This document shows, piece after piece, positions 24,502 to 36,702 of a stretch of 64,000 bases of DNA. The position numbers and the translations under genes were made by a program. The stretch's first letter is position 1, and each line of letters begins with the position of its first letter. The notes beneath the pieces are model-generated. The model was not told where the DNA came from. It did not search any database and saw only the letters and a program-made list of their open reading frames with translations. Source of the DNA: Clytia hemisphaerica (Eukaryota; Cnidaria; Hydrozoa; Leptothecata; Clytiidae); NCBI GenBank assembly GCA_902728285.1, contig CACVBU010001002.1:777970-841969 (forward strand), written 5' to 3'.

Positions 24502-25213
24502 AGGGTTACTTTAATAAGGGGTCACTCACAAATCGATTTAAGGTTAGAAGAACGTCAATTGACGTTTTAAAAGCTGAACCACCCACCCAAAATCGATAAA
24601 AACTGCCTTCATCGCTGTTTTGTCAGCCATCTTGATTTTCACTACGGTTCGCATAGTTTAAATTTGAAAAAAAAAGAAACGGAGATAATTACTAAACTTG
24701 TTCACAAAATTCCCGTATATATTTATATAGTTAATTATCTCCGTAGTATGTAGTGACAGAAAGAACGGCTATCTGCAAAAATTCAAGGGCCATTCGGTGC
24801 GTCAAACAAAGAAAAGACATAAAAATCAGGCCGTTTGTTTTGGTTTTCAAAACAAACGAAGCGATCAAACAGAAACATGGCGAGAAGTAATATTTTGCAT
24901 GGAATGAAAAATCAATGTTTCTGAAAAACGTCAACAACTTTTAACCCACCCACCCATATACGTCAAGTGACGTTCTTCTAACCTAAAATGGATTTGTGAC
25001 AGTTACATCAATATGCCAAAAACATTTTGTTCAACCACCTTCACTTCAAGGTGAAAGCCACATGAATATATGGTTCATCCTATAAAAGGAAATTCATTCT
25101 ATGGTGGCCTATCTTGAAGTGAAGGTGGTTGAACAAAATGTTTTTGGCATATTGATGTAACTGTGTGAGTGACCCCTAAGCAAAGGGTAACTGTGTGAGT
25201 GACCCCTAAGCAA
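24502..25213. mobile_element. Composite foldback (outer element) with a nested insertion
   Basis: Outer arms AGGGTTACTTTAATAAGGGG plus TCACTCACA at 24502-24530 are inverted at 25161-25190, and that 30-bp block is repeated directly at 25191-25213. Inside, two perfect 50-bp arms at 25001-25050 and 25113-25162 form a strong hairpin with a 62-bp loop. A separate foldback (24541-24984) is inserted in the left part. The structure reads as one older MITE disrupted by a younger one. Confidence 0.75.
24541..24984. mobile_element. 444-bp MITE nested in the composite foldback
   Basis: Ends AGGTTAGAAGAACGTCA and TGACGTTCTTCTAACCT are inverted repeats. The inner sides continue with CCACCCACCC on the left and its complement in CCCACCCACCC form. 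The target duplication is unclear (flanks GATTTA and AAAATG). Confidence 0.8.
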
Positions 25214-27744
25214 GTAACTTTCATTTGATTAGTTCCTAACAGAAGATTTTTCTGGTCTGTAAATTTGCAATTGAATGTAAATGAAAGGCCTCAGGGCCTC
25301 ATGTAAGTTGTGTTCGCATCATTTACAGCCCCAAAATGTGAGTCAGTCGGTCCGTCGATTGGCACTAAAGTCATTGGAAAAATGCATGCCCTCTGAACAT
25401 ACAGACGGTCAGTTGGTGCTGAAAAGATCAGAAAAACGCGCTCTGAACATAAATTTTATCCTAAATTTGTGGTGGTGTTGTGGTTGTTGAGCGCCAAAAA
25501 AATATATTATTTCAAGCGTATATAAAAGTCAACTTTGACAACTGCTGTCCCAACTCCCAACATAGTTGGTCATAGTTGCCCCTGCATTGAATTGCCAATA
25601 TGATGCAGGAACTGCTACGGAGCAAATCCCCAAATAATTACGCAAATAGCAAATATAGAAACTAAGCAATATTGCAGAGCAGAGAGGTACAAGACTATAG
25701 CAAAGATAAAAAATAACAAAGATTCAATTAAGGCATAAGGAAGCAAAATTGTTGCGTAGAGAACTATAATAAAGGCAAATAAGCACTACTGTAGTATACT
25801 ACACCTTCTTCCGGCACCTGGCTGGTGGGTTCTCTGCCTCATCATGTTAATGTTAATGAGACAAAACAAAAAGGACATTGATTGATTAAAAACCGACAGA
25901 AACAAGAAGGGCTAACTAGCTATAAATTAGAATACAATCTTCAAAACGAAAAGTGAAATACTAGCATCAACAAAACACCCAATCTGGATCAACTCCACTC
26001 TGTTTACTTTACATTTCCTTCGCGCCAATCTTCCCACTTGCCTCAAGGCTGTGATTTATAATTAAAAGTACCGGCAGCCGAAAACACTATCACAAGCGCT
26101 ACTGCAGCATTTTAGTCTTGGTCGTTCTGATTGGGCAGTGTTTTAAAATCCGAAGCGATTTATTCCTGAAAGCTGTGCGCCAACCTGGACAGATTCTCCC
26201 ACGCATCCATGGGATTCAGACTCAGAGTGCATACGTGCCACCATGCGTGGAGTATCAGAATTTGCTTGGAGTTTAGCACACACTGGGAATTCAAAACACT
26301 GCGGTACTTATAGAAAAGTGCCCTATGGCATTATTACGAAATGGTGCTTTCGGGATTCTGCTCTCAAAAGCTGCCTTTTTGGATAGGTGAGTTTCATTTG
26401 GCACCTAAGAGTAGATCTCAGTATCATCTGTGAATGAGATCAGAGTGCTAATCTGCCAACATCATCCCCACGCCTTATCTCTTTTTTGACAAGGAGATTT
26501 GCCCTAGACGCCTCTGGCGGATTTTTATAACCTGTATGTATAGCCTTTCGAAAATCAATTTTAAACGACGTCTCAAAGAATTTCAAACCTTATAAAATAT
26601 TTAGTTATTACATTAGCTCAATAACCATGCACACTTTCGGTGTTAAAAAAGGCACAAAATAATGTATATATCATCTTTTAAATGTCATACGCGAAAATAA
26701 ATCCCACTCGATTGCCAAATTAATAACTCATTTTATAAAAAGCTTTTTTAGGCGTCCGTACAAACTTACAAATGTTCGCAAATTCAGCGATTTATGGCCT
26801 TTGTTGCTATACTGTAGTTATGGCTATCTTTCCAGAAGTTCGCTTTGACATTCAAATCAATCTGACTAGTCAAATCTCAGAATTATGAAAAAATTGAGCA
26901 AAATCGACCATCAAAGTCAGGATTAGAGCGGAAAAATCTCAAATATATTTAGCTTAGAAGAAAAGCTTTCTATGCCCCCGGGGATATGACCGTTAATATG
27001 CGAACCATTTTCGACCCAAATTTTATTCGTGAAATCAAAGATTTTTATTCAAATTTTCTAGATTATGAAAAACTATTTTATTTTGTTCGGTGGATGAAGA
27101 GGCTTTAGGAACACAATGGTCGAAACGTTACATCAAGAAAGTTTTAAAAGAGAAGGAATAACAACGCGGTCGTTGCGCGGGCCGTTTCCATTGATTTCCC
27201 TATTATGATATCGCTATAATAGAAAGTGAAGCTTGGCATATCGCCCCAGTCCTTTTTTGCGTTTCTCGGCAAACCGACAGTTTTACGACAATTGGTTACT
27301 AAGATTTTTCTTGACCATCCAAGATATTTTTAAAGATTTCTCTACAAAAACTGTTTACCAATCAAGAATTTTTGCTGAATGATCTTGTGGAATGTTTGAA
27401 CTACACAAAACATATCAAGAGAGAGAAGAAACATGCTTATGAGATGAGATTTGGCGAAGAAAAGTTGAAGGATAATTTTTTCTTTACATTTTAGGGGGTC
27501 TTATTTAAAGTTAGGTAGCTACTCGTGGAATTTTCGAAATATAATGTGTGCATCGTTATGAAAAGTATAGAAGTGGTTTCTTGTGGTACAAGATTCTTTT
27601 GCATACATATAGGATTTAAATTCTAGTAGAGCACTTAAAATTCTGAATTTTCGGTTTGAAAACTTCCGAGAATTTGTCCTCCATTTTGTTTTTTTTACAG
27701 CAAGAAAGTAATATACATCATGTAATACCGTAAAAGAAATCAAA
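25214..27744. other. 2.5-kb stretch without recognisable genes
   Basis: Somewhat less AT-rich around 25.8-26.5 kb. I found no reading frame with recognisable protein content, no RNA gene structure and no clear repeat. It may hold decayed transposon sequence. Confidence 0.4.
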
Positions 27745-28240
27745 ACGTCAGCTTTGGAAAGAGAACACAGGAAAAATTGGATGATTCATGTAGAGTGTGT
27801 GGAAAGAAAGTTGTATTTGATTACAAAACAGTATTTCTTCAACATTTTGGAATCAGACTTGAATAGCTACACACAAGGTAAATTATGTTTTTTAAAGAGT
27901 CTCCCTATTCATGGCTATTTTTTGTAAGCCAGAGAGGGTATTATGTTTTCAGTTTTTCTTTGGGATGGCAAGAATTGACCAAAAGGGAGTTATATGTACT
28001 CTGTTATACTGTTGGTTCATGAGTATCTTTTAATTTGTCAGAGAAAATTTTCATCACCTTTCTTCAAGTCGCTTAGCTATTAAAATTTTATTTCTTTCAT
28101 TATCTAGGTCAATCCCAACAAAGTTTGTATTGCCTGCAGCTTGTGACTGTCACTGTCACGCTCTCCACACCAAAACATATGTACCATCTGTAATGGAGCT
28201 TATTGATTGTGGTAAAGGAAGAAAGAATGATGGAAAAATT
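27745..28240 (+). pseudogene. Possible decayed zinc-cluster exon pair
   Basis: One frame around 27760-27870 reads KLDDSCRVCGKKVVF, then stops after a shift. Downstream, after an AG at about 28108, VNPNKVCIAC and in another frame ACDCHCHALHTKTYVPS appear. A Cys-x-x-Cys pair followed by a second Cys pair fits a zinc-finger N terminus as seen in multicopy invertebrate gene families. Frames do not join without shifts, so it is at best a relic. Low confidence. Confidence 0.25.
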
Positions 28241-29194
28241 TAATAGGAAACGTTGAATGAAGTAATGCTGTGACTGTCGAAATATTTTATAAGATACCAT
28301 GCAACCTGTCAAGAAATAACTTATTGAACAACTTGGAACAATAATCATGTTCAACCTGCTATTGATCTAACATTGAAATTTAATGAGGATTTCTCATGGG
28401 AAATGTTTGTACAGGCCTGTACATGGTCAGGAGTACTCAACAATTTTGGTTTACTGTCTCGAAAATTGACAAATAAAAACTTTAATGAGAATTCAGAATT
28501 AATGCAATCCTTGAAATTATGTTTATCCTCGAGATGTTTTGAAAAGAAAAACTCAGAAAGAAAATTAACAGTGCTAGTTTCAATACAACAAAACACATAA
28601 AGTTAATGTTTTTTAATGTAATTTTTTGATTTGCCAACACTTTTGATAAAGTTAAAGGATTATTTTTCTGAAAGATTTTATTTTATCTTTAAATGATATA
28701 TATTAAATATATTTATATTGATCCGATGATATTGAAAAATCTTCCTTCGTCAGTTATTCATGATAAATGGGGTTTCTGGTTTTAATTTTGTTTATAATTT
28801 GAAACCTTTTTTAAAATTTCACATTTATATACAAAAATGTGAGAAATGATTTTTCGTCTTATGTTATGATACGCTTCAAAATGCGCTTGCGCTCTCAGCG
28901 ATTAAGAATCGAGTGATTTGATTGGACATTGAATTGATAATACACCTATTGTGTTTTTAAAAAGTCGGAAACCCGAGAACTTATGAAAGAGGGAAATATA
29001 TAATAGCGTCAGGTGTTAATGTGCTGAGGATCACTCAAAGGAAAGAAGATCATTGTTATTCCTTCCCTTTTAAAACTTTCTTGGTTACATGGACGGAAAT
29101 CAGGAAATGAAAAACACAAGGTTTTATTATCATACATTTTCTTTCTGCGGCGCTTTTAAAGCACACACATAAAATCATTGGATAAAGTTTTTAC
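28241..29194. other. Stretch without recognisable genes
   Basis: This is where downstream exons of the minus-strand gene at 29195-31082 should lie. Overlapping short ORFs near 28.35-28.6 kb on both strands have no recognisable content. Confidence 0.4.
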
Positions 29195-31082
29195 CTGTTT
29201 TTGCCCAATATTCCTCCTGCGTGTAAAATATTGCTTTGTCGTAAAGAGTGCAAAATGTGATTTGGAGATGAGATGCACCGGATATAGGAGAAGTATCGTG
29301 CCAACATGCAATAACCATCTGTCGATTAAAGTCGTATAATCTTTTTGCATCTGCATCCAATTCTCCGATCCTCTCGCGCTCGGCTGAAAGATGATTTTCA
29401 TCCATCGCGTCAAAGTATTCACTAGAATGAATTCTCAAGTAGGGACGTTGGGAGCGGAGCATTCTGTTGCGGACCTCATTCGTTGAAAACTTCCTGCCTT
29501 TAAAATCAAAGGAAATACTTACAAAATGAATAAGCATGGCAGAGAAAATAAACCTAAATATTGAAATTCTCGATTAATAACGATTGTGGTGAAAGCAACG
29601 AAGAAGGATGGCGTTGTTGATATTCTGTGTAACAAAAATGATTTTGAGGACTCTAGCCCTATATGTAATAAAAATCATGTACCTGAAACAATGAATTGTC
29701 TTGTTTCACTCGTCTTAGTACCATCAGGATTAGTGTTTATTGCAATGTAATCGTACGATTGCGGGACTACCAACGTTCCAAGGGAATATTTACCCTAAGT
29801 AAAAATTAAAATATTTACCCTAAGTAAAAATTTAACTGCAAAGATGATCTTGCTAATTATTTTTTAGGGAGGAGGAGTTCAGGGAATTGAAATGAGAACA
29901 AAAATTATGTCATCATAAAAATCGACCTTGATTCATCCCTCCTATGACAAAAATCTAGACTGAGAAAGATTTGGATTTCAAGTCAAGCAAAAGATAACTT
30001 AACAAAATGTATTACACGAAAATGTTTCAAAAGTAGACAGACATAATTACATCTTTGATCAATGAATTCAGGTTTGCGTTTATCTCCAAAATGCTTTCAT
30101 CCAACGGTACGGTTACGTTCGAATCCAATATCCTGAAAGAATTTAAACACATCTAACCTAAAATAAATGCTTTCAATCCCGACGTCATCTTGATTAAAAC
30201 GAATGGTTTTACTTTCACGGCCGAATTGCTTTGCAAACAGGGCACGAAATTAGAAAACAATTGACAAAATAGGAGCGTTAATTTGACATCTCATAACAGG
30301 TTGCTTACCGTTTCTTAGCTTTTCTTATGCGCTTAGTGCCACCACCAAAAATGACGAATTCTTCCATATTGATTCCGTTTTCTTCGAGACATGTCCGTAC
30401 AACTTGTCCTGCATTTCCTGGCATTTCCCCTACAATGAATCAAATAAATGGAATTTACTTAACATTTGAGTCTTCTTTGAAATCACAGGGCTAATGTTTA
30501 ACCGCAAGTAACAAGACACTGACAAGATCTGGTTACGATAACAAGAGCCATGTTATCTCGTTTTAACCAGTTTTAAAGCAGTTACCTTTAGCGTTTTTGA
30601 CATCGAACTCAGTTGCTAATGAACGAAAGTTTATGAACGAGCCACTTGGGAATTTACGAACCTAAAAAAAAAGAACGAATTCAGAAGAAATTGAGGACAG
30701 TTGTGGGGTGTTGACGGATTTTTTGAATAAAGTAACGCAATATTCGAAAAATTAGCTAAAATCTTTAATTGACTTTTTCCTTTTCTCGTAATCTCCAGAA
30801 AGAACCAAAAAAGGTAGATATTGAATAATGACTTTAGGATAACTATTTTTTTTTTCTATTTTACTTTACTTATATTTAATTTATTAAGTGATAACCTTTT
30901 CCAAACACTCTTCAGCTTTCCATTGATAATTACTTCCAACATGTCTGCGTGGTCTTTTTAAACCTTTTGCTACTTTCTCTCTTTCCAAACTCGTTCTCAA
31001 TTGTGCCTCTCTATAACTTTCGAAACCTTTAGTTTTTCTAACGCGTCCTGCCTGGGCTTTTGATGTTGTTCCTCCGAGCACG
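29195..31082 (-). CDS. Partial multi-exon gene of unknown function (multicopy invertebrate family)
   Basis: Six exons in transcript order: 31082-30896, 30661-30586, 30429-30309, 30132-30051, 29794-29683, 29497-29195. All GT-AG, phases agree, no stops; about 290 residues. Segments include RPRRHVGSNYQWKAEECLEKV, a KGEMPGNAGQVVRTCL motif, a GGKYSLGTLVVP-like segment, and the last exon with RSQRPYLRIHSSEYFDAMDE, then IACWHDTSPISGASHLQI and YDKAIFYTQEEYW. I associate this architecture with an uncharacterised, highly expanded family in cnidarian and other invertebrate genomes; that is recollection, not a search. No catalytic motif is evident. Both the N terminus (before 31082) and the C terminus (after 29195) are missing, so the gene is truncated or has exons I cannot see. 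Possibly transposon-borne. Confidence 0.7.
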
Positions 31083-31588
31083 CTAAAATCAACAAAGTAG
31101 ATAAGGTAGAATTCTAGAAAATCAAGTTTATAATATTAGAGCTGGATTGACTCAAAACTCGAAACAAACCTGACAACCAATTGTCACATTTTCTTTCTTC
31201 AAAATTATCCACTTTTCTAACCTTGTTTTCTTGGACAAAGGAAAGTAACAGAAGTAACACCCCCCCCCTACAGCATCTTGAATAATATAACTCCCAAAAA
31301 AATCGAAAGTTAGAAAATTCATGGTACTAAAAGATTCGATAAAGATTTCAAATCAAAATTAAATAGATGGCTAATTTCAAGTAATTGCTTAATTTTTTAA
31401 GACTGTCAGTAGTCTTCTCCTATTGTTTAAAAATAATAGATAGCTCAAGATTCAGCTTAATACAGTTTTTAGCTGCTTTTGTTACAAAAATATGGATTCA
31501 AACCTCATCACTGATGTTTTTTCCATGATTTTTCAATGTCTTTCTTTGCTTTCATGTAAGATTTTCTCTCGTTGTTCTTCAATTCTCC
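31083..31588. other. Spacer, no gene seen
   Basis: AT-rich with a short C run near 31260-31268. It lies between the partial gene and the 189-aa ORF. No promoter or RNA feature recognised. Confidence 0.45.
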
Positions 31589-32158
31589 TTAACTCTGTAT
31601 ACCTGCTGCCTTTCCAAATTTCCAATTATACTTTTTCATAAACTCTTTGTTTAGCTCCTTTACTTTTTCCTGTGCAATCTTCTTTACAACTTCCTCTTTC
31701 TCTTTCTTTAGTCCAAATTTCTTTGCTTGGCTCTGGCCTACCAAGTTCATTTTCCTCACTGGAAACAACCTTAAAACTTCAGCATACTTTTTCAAACATT
31801 CATTGCAATGGAAAATGTCATGTTTCTCTTTCATTTTATCTGTGACACTAGCCCAAGCACTCTTCCCAAACGAACTCAAAATGTTCTGCTTTTTCTCAGC
31901 TGAAGCTTTTCCTATTGTTTGCATAACCCCTTTAATTTTGTCTACATTTGCTCTATACCATGCATAACCAATATTTTGAGTCTTGCTACTTTGGAAAAGG
32001 TTTTGAAATTCCTCGAACTGGGCTTTCAATTTCTGAGATATTTCAGTAGTGCTTAACTTTTTAAAACTTTTATTTGCATCAGCCACATTAAGCTGGAACA
32101 TGACAGTTCTCATAAATCCACATGCCACTGGGCCAACAATGGACTTTGACTTTGACAT
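31589..32158 (-). CDS. 189-aa intronless ORF of unknown function
   Basis: An uninterrupted frame starts with MSKSKSIVGPVACGF and ends with KAAGIQS. It is Lys-rich and mostly helical-looking. A small putative metal site, HDIFHCNEC, lies near residue 115, and a K/E-rich segment (about residues 145-180) could form a coiled coil. I recognise no family. Codon content and length make a chance ORF unlikely in such AT-rich DNA. It lies 1.9 kb downstream of the kinase ORF on the same strand, separated by a tandem array, so the two may belong to one locus or element. Confidence 0.55.
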   Translation of the reverse strand: MSKSKSIVGPVACGFMRTVMFQLNVADANKSFKKLSTTEISQKLKAQFEEFQNLFQSSKTQNIGYAWYRANVDKIKGVMQTIGKASAEKKQNILSSFGKSAWASVTDKMKEKHDIFHCNECLKKYAEVLRLFPVRKMNLVGQSQAKKFGLKKEKEEVVKKIAQEKVKELNKEFMKKYNWKFGKAAGIQS

Positions 32159-32700
32159 GATGCAAGTTTATTCTGTGATTCTTTTATCTGTGTAAATGAA
32201 CAAATAAATACCAGAAAGTGAAATATATCAATAGAAGGGTTACTATTTCAGGTTTCTGAAATATATAGAACCCCTAAATAGTTTATTCTTTTGGAAGATT
32301 TTAAACTTGCTTCCCCCTCGACTTGAAACTAAGTAAGAATGAGTAACTAAGACGCCTTGTAATTTTAATTTTCAAACGAGATGAAACTGGAATTTTCTTC
32401 TGACAGGAAAAGAGCTGAAGGAAGAAAACTTAAAATTATGAATGGTTCTTAGCTTATGAAAATGTGAATAATTTTACCAAAAAATCTTTCTAAATACCAA
32501 ATCACTATACTATTTTGATATCTTTATATGAATAAATATATAAATAAATACATTAATCAAAACTTTAAATAGAAATTACTACTGAACTTTCGAAATTTTA
32601 AACTTAAACTAATTTTTACTAAGGAAATAGAAATATCAGTTAAACAACTAAAATACAGTACTTGATAAAAGAGGCCAAGGAAATTAAACGACTTTATGAA
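32159..32700. other. Spacer before tandem array, no gene seen
   Basis: Very AT-rich. It is the upstream flank of the 189-aa ORF. No core promoter element stands out. Confidence 0.4.
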
Positions 32701-34000
32701 ATGAATTTTGAGAACAAACCAAGTAACAAACCAAAGACAACCTTGAAAAGGTTTTAATGAAAAAATGAAAAACTTGAAATTACATAAAGCCTGCCATCAT
32801 AATGACCATGCTTAGTCTTGCCACCACAAGTGAAGAATCTGAACCACTATGTAATTTAAGAATATGAGGTTTAAGGATGCAAATTTCAATGTGAGAACCT
32901 TGAAAATTTATATTAATAACCCATAAAAACTTTGAAATTGTGTAAAGCTTGTCATTTAAATAACCTTACTGAGCCACAATGTAATTAAAAAAAATCATAT
33001 TTGTGAGAAAAATCAAAGAGAAACCTTGAACAAAGTAATTATTAAAAAAGGGAAACCTTTGAATTACGTAAAGCTTGCCATCGAAATGACCTTGCCTTGA
33101 ACCACTACGTAATTTGTAAAGAAAAATTATTCTGGTGAAAAATCACGGAGAAACTCTGAAAGTGTTATTAAAATAAAAAAAGAAAACATTGAAATTACGT
33201 AAAGCTTGCCATCGAAATGACCATGCCTATTCTTGCCACCACGAATGATGACCATGAACCACTACGTAATTTGAAAGAAAAATTATTCTGGAGAAAAAAT
33301 GAAGAGAAACCTTGAAGTCATTAAAATAAAAAAAGGAAACCTTGAAATTACGTAAAGCTTGCCATCGAAATGACCATGCCTATTCTTGCCACCACGAATG
33401 GTGACCATGAACCACTACGTAATTTGAAAGAAAAATTATTCTGGAGAAAAAATGAAGAGAAACCTTGAAGTCATTAAAATAAAAAAGGAAACCTTGAAAT
33501 TACGTAAAGCTTGCCATCGAAATGACCATGCCTATTCTTGCCACCACGAATGGTGACCATGAACCACTACGTAATTTGAAAGAAAAATTATTCTGGAGAA
33601 AAAATGAAGAGAAACCTTGAAAGTTATTAAAATAAAAAAAGGAAACCTTGAAATTACGTAAAGCTTGCCATCGAAATGACCATGCCTATTCTTGCCACCA
33701 CGAATGGTGACCATGAACCACTACGTAATTTGAAAGAAAAATTATTCTGGAGAAAAAATGAAGAGAAACCTTGAAAGTTATTAAAATAAAAAAAGGAAAC
33801 CTTGAAATTACCTAAAGCTTGCCATCGAAATGACCATGCCTATTCTTGCCACCACAAGTGATGACCATGGAACCAGTACGTAATTTGAAAAAAAATAATC
33901 GGAAGAAAGATCAAAGAGACCTTGAAAGCTATTAAAATAAAAAAGGAAAGCCTTGCAATAACTTGCCTTCGTGAACCACTATTCAAAATTTGAAAAAAAA
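32700..34000. repeat. About 153-bp tandem array with palindromic motif per unit
   Basis: The landmark ACGTAAAGCTTGCCATCGAA recurs near 33066, 33196, 33350, 33502, 33656 and 33810 (the last with C for G), mostly 152-154 bp apart. Degenerate units occur back to about 32740. Each unit carries AAATTACGTA about 65 bp before TACGTAATTT, a short inverted pair bracketing CCATGCCTATTCTTGCCACC. The central units are nearly identical, the outer ones diverged, as expected for unequal exchange. Confidence 0.92.
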
Positions 34001-34068
34001 AATTGAAAATGTTTGATGAAATAAAATTGTCCGAGCTTTTAGGCTAATCATTGAAAATGTTTTAAAAA

Positions 34069-35258
34069 TTACATAAGTTTACTCTCCCAGTGTTGAAATT
34101 CCTTTAAAATAAGAGGGGAAGTAATTCTCTTGGCTGGGCAAATCTCTTGCATTGACTTCTTTAAACCTTGCAACAGCATATTTTCCTTATCGGCAACAAA
34201 ATTGAAAACAAAACCAAGAGAAAAAATGTCTGTCCTTGTAGATGTTTCAAACCAGAACCATTCCTTAGTTCATGAGCTAAATATGGGTACCTCACATTAT
34301 AACGCTCTTTCTGTTCACTTGTAAGTCTATATTCTTGAGGTTGAGAGCGAAGAGTGGATTTTCCAAAATCTATTATAACTGGAGTAGAATCTGATCGTAA
34401 CAAAATATTATTGCTTTTAATATCATTCTGTAAGAATCCTTTACGGTGAATGTAGACAAGTGCCTTAAACATTTGGTAGCAAATCTTTGTCCATGATTCT
34501 TGGTTAAATAAATGATCAATTCTGGCTTTATAAATAGTTAGCGCGCCATCAGAAAAACAAATGTACTCCATAACAAGCATGTTATTGAAAATTCCGAACA
34601 AATATGGGAAAAACCTTGACCCTTGCAGTCTTTGAAGGAAAGTAGCTTCACAATATGCATCAAAATGTTTCTTCCCTGACTTAATAGCACAATTTATACC
34701 AAGCTGGGTCATACAACCAACCACAACCTTACCAAATGTCCCCTTACCAAGTTTATTTTCAGAAACCTGAACAACATCTTCAGAAAATTCATTTTGCTTG
34801 GTATTGAAAGATTTATCTTTTTCAGCAGTAGCATGTTTTTTGGAAAAAGAGGTCAAATAATCGGAATGATGATAAAGTTTTTTCTTGACATCTTGAAGTT
34901 CTTTTTTAGTGATCTTTAAAGATTTTGTAATTTTTGTATTTTCGTGTAAAACTTTAGATTTTTCATCTTTGCTCTTCACGATCTCACCCTTGATTTTCAC
35001 ATTTTCATCTTTTATTTCATTATTTTCATTTTTTATTTTTTCACTTTGATCTTTGATTTTGATGTTTTCAGTCACCACCTCTATATTTTTAAATTTTATT
35101 TGCTGATTTTCTTCTCTAATTTTCTGATTTTTGTTTTGAATTTGAATGTTCTCATCTTTGTCTAAAGCAAGTTGTTGCTTGACTTTTTTCTGGTGCAATT
35201 TTGAATTTTTCTTTTTGTTTAATTTACGGTTGATTTGTCCTTGTTTAGATCTTCCCAT
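34069..35258 (-). CDS. Coiled-coil protein kinase, intronless, one frameshift
   Basis: Residues 1 to about 130 are basic then strongly heptad-like (repeated K/E/N/I words), predicting a long coiled coil. A protein kinase domain follows from about 165. It has the glycine loop GKGTFGKV (171-178), the VAIK-type lysine in CAIKSGK (K193), a helix-C glutamate in CEATFL, the hinge VMEYI, a catalytic-loop aspartate in HRKGFLQNDIKSNN (D279; HRD replaced by an extended HRKGFLQND), IIDFGK (D297) and an APE-like AHEL. All residues needed for phosphotransfer appear present. Near 34250 the frame is lost by one base. The first frame stops at 34161, while the other frame carries the helix-F motif TDIFSLG and continues to a stop at 34069. 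This is either a real disabling mutation or a sequencing error. Kinase family not identified. Confidence 0.8.
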
Positions 35259-36702
35259 TTTCTTCTCTCTATAAAACGCATGTAAAATGTCTCTTAGATT
35301 ATATCTTAATCAAACAGAATCAATAAATTAAATCAAATTCTAAGTGACTCCACACCAGTTTGAAGATTTGAATGGTTTTTGTGGACTTCGGGACTGAAGG
35401 CCTTTGTTGGTAAGTTTTCCCTCTACCACCCAACCAACCCTGATTTCTACTGAAATATAACTACGTTCGGAGAGTCATAAACTTTATTCCTGAATTGCTG
35501 GATCTCAAAGATTACACTTTTTTCCATTGAGGAAACTACCTGACTGGGGAATAATTGCTCAACCAAGTACTATCCCTAGTCTCTCAGTCAGATGCGCCAG
35601 AGAAAAATACAAATGAGTCTTACTTCACTGCTGGACTAAATTAAAGTTATAACATTAAAGTTGAAATTCTTGGGATTGTAAGGCATATGGCTAATTATTT
35701 GAAACATAAAAATACTATTGTATTTTGGGATCCCTCTTTCTTTACCCCCTAACAAAGTTCTCCTTTTTTATCATATCCGCCCTAGCCAAACAAATTTGGA
35801 AAAGCACAACATTCTCAAGTGATATAAATCCAATGAAAATACATACCTCAGAAGATACACCAATCAGTATACTTACACTCAAAACCAAAAATATAGCTTC
35901 TTATCAAGATTAAACAGGTTCAATTAATCTGTTAATAGCTACCAACCACTGCTCTCTGCTTGGTTTGTTTGATAAATGATTCATTTCCCGCTCTACCTTC
36001 GTCAGGAATGTAGCGCGAAAATTAAACGCATCTGATTGGTCCATAGCAAATCCAGGGCCTGGGCCGATTAGAAAAGAGCTTGGGTACGATTTTTATATTC
36101 GGGTCTGCAGAATTGGTCAAACCCCTGTTTGAGGCGTGAATTGATAGAAATCAACTACATCAAATTTTGATTGATACTCTTGCATGCACAAAGTCATATC
36201 TTTATATTACATATCATATACCATTCGAAAGCATATATAAAATACTTACTTTTATCGTCGAGGTAGACCGGCGGCCGCGCACGCACAGGTTGATAAATTC
36301 GCGGCAAAGACAGAAGTATCGATTTTTTTCATAAAGAAACTTAAAATTTTAGGGTATAAAGGGATCAGGTACCATCTACCTAAACGTGATTCGTTCGGTA
36401 ATGGTATCAGCTTTGAAGAAAAGTAAAAAAACCGTAAGGATTGATCAAAAATACGTATCCAATACGTCAAAAACTGGTCAAATTGAGAGTATGACGAAAT
36501 AACGTTTTTGAGCCTCATTATGTATAATAGTTAAGTAAAATGGATGAATTTAGATTCTAGAATCATTGAATTTTTATCTCGAAAAATTTTAAACAAGTAA
36601 ACAGTAAAAAAAGTGAAAATGACGCGTAGCTATAGAGTTACGGATTTTTTTTGGATACTCTGCGGACTGCCTTAATTGTGATGAGCACATGTTGGAGCAA
36701 TA
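35259..36702. other. 1.4-kb stretch without recognisable genes
   Basis: Presumed 5' flank of the kinase ORF on the left and of the YqaJ gene on the right. The ORF at 36518-36252 (minus) has no recognisable content. The missing 5' end and terminal repeat of the adjacent ISL2EU-like element should be here but could not be delimited. Confidence 0.4.

Noticed and set aside
25801..26500. Possible structured RNA or gene in the less AT-rich stretch
   Set aside because: No tRNA, snRNA or rRNA consensus could be recognised and no open frame has protein content.
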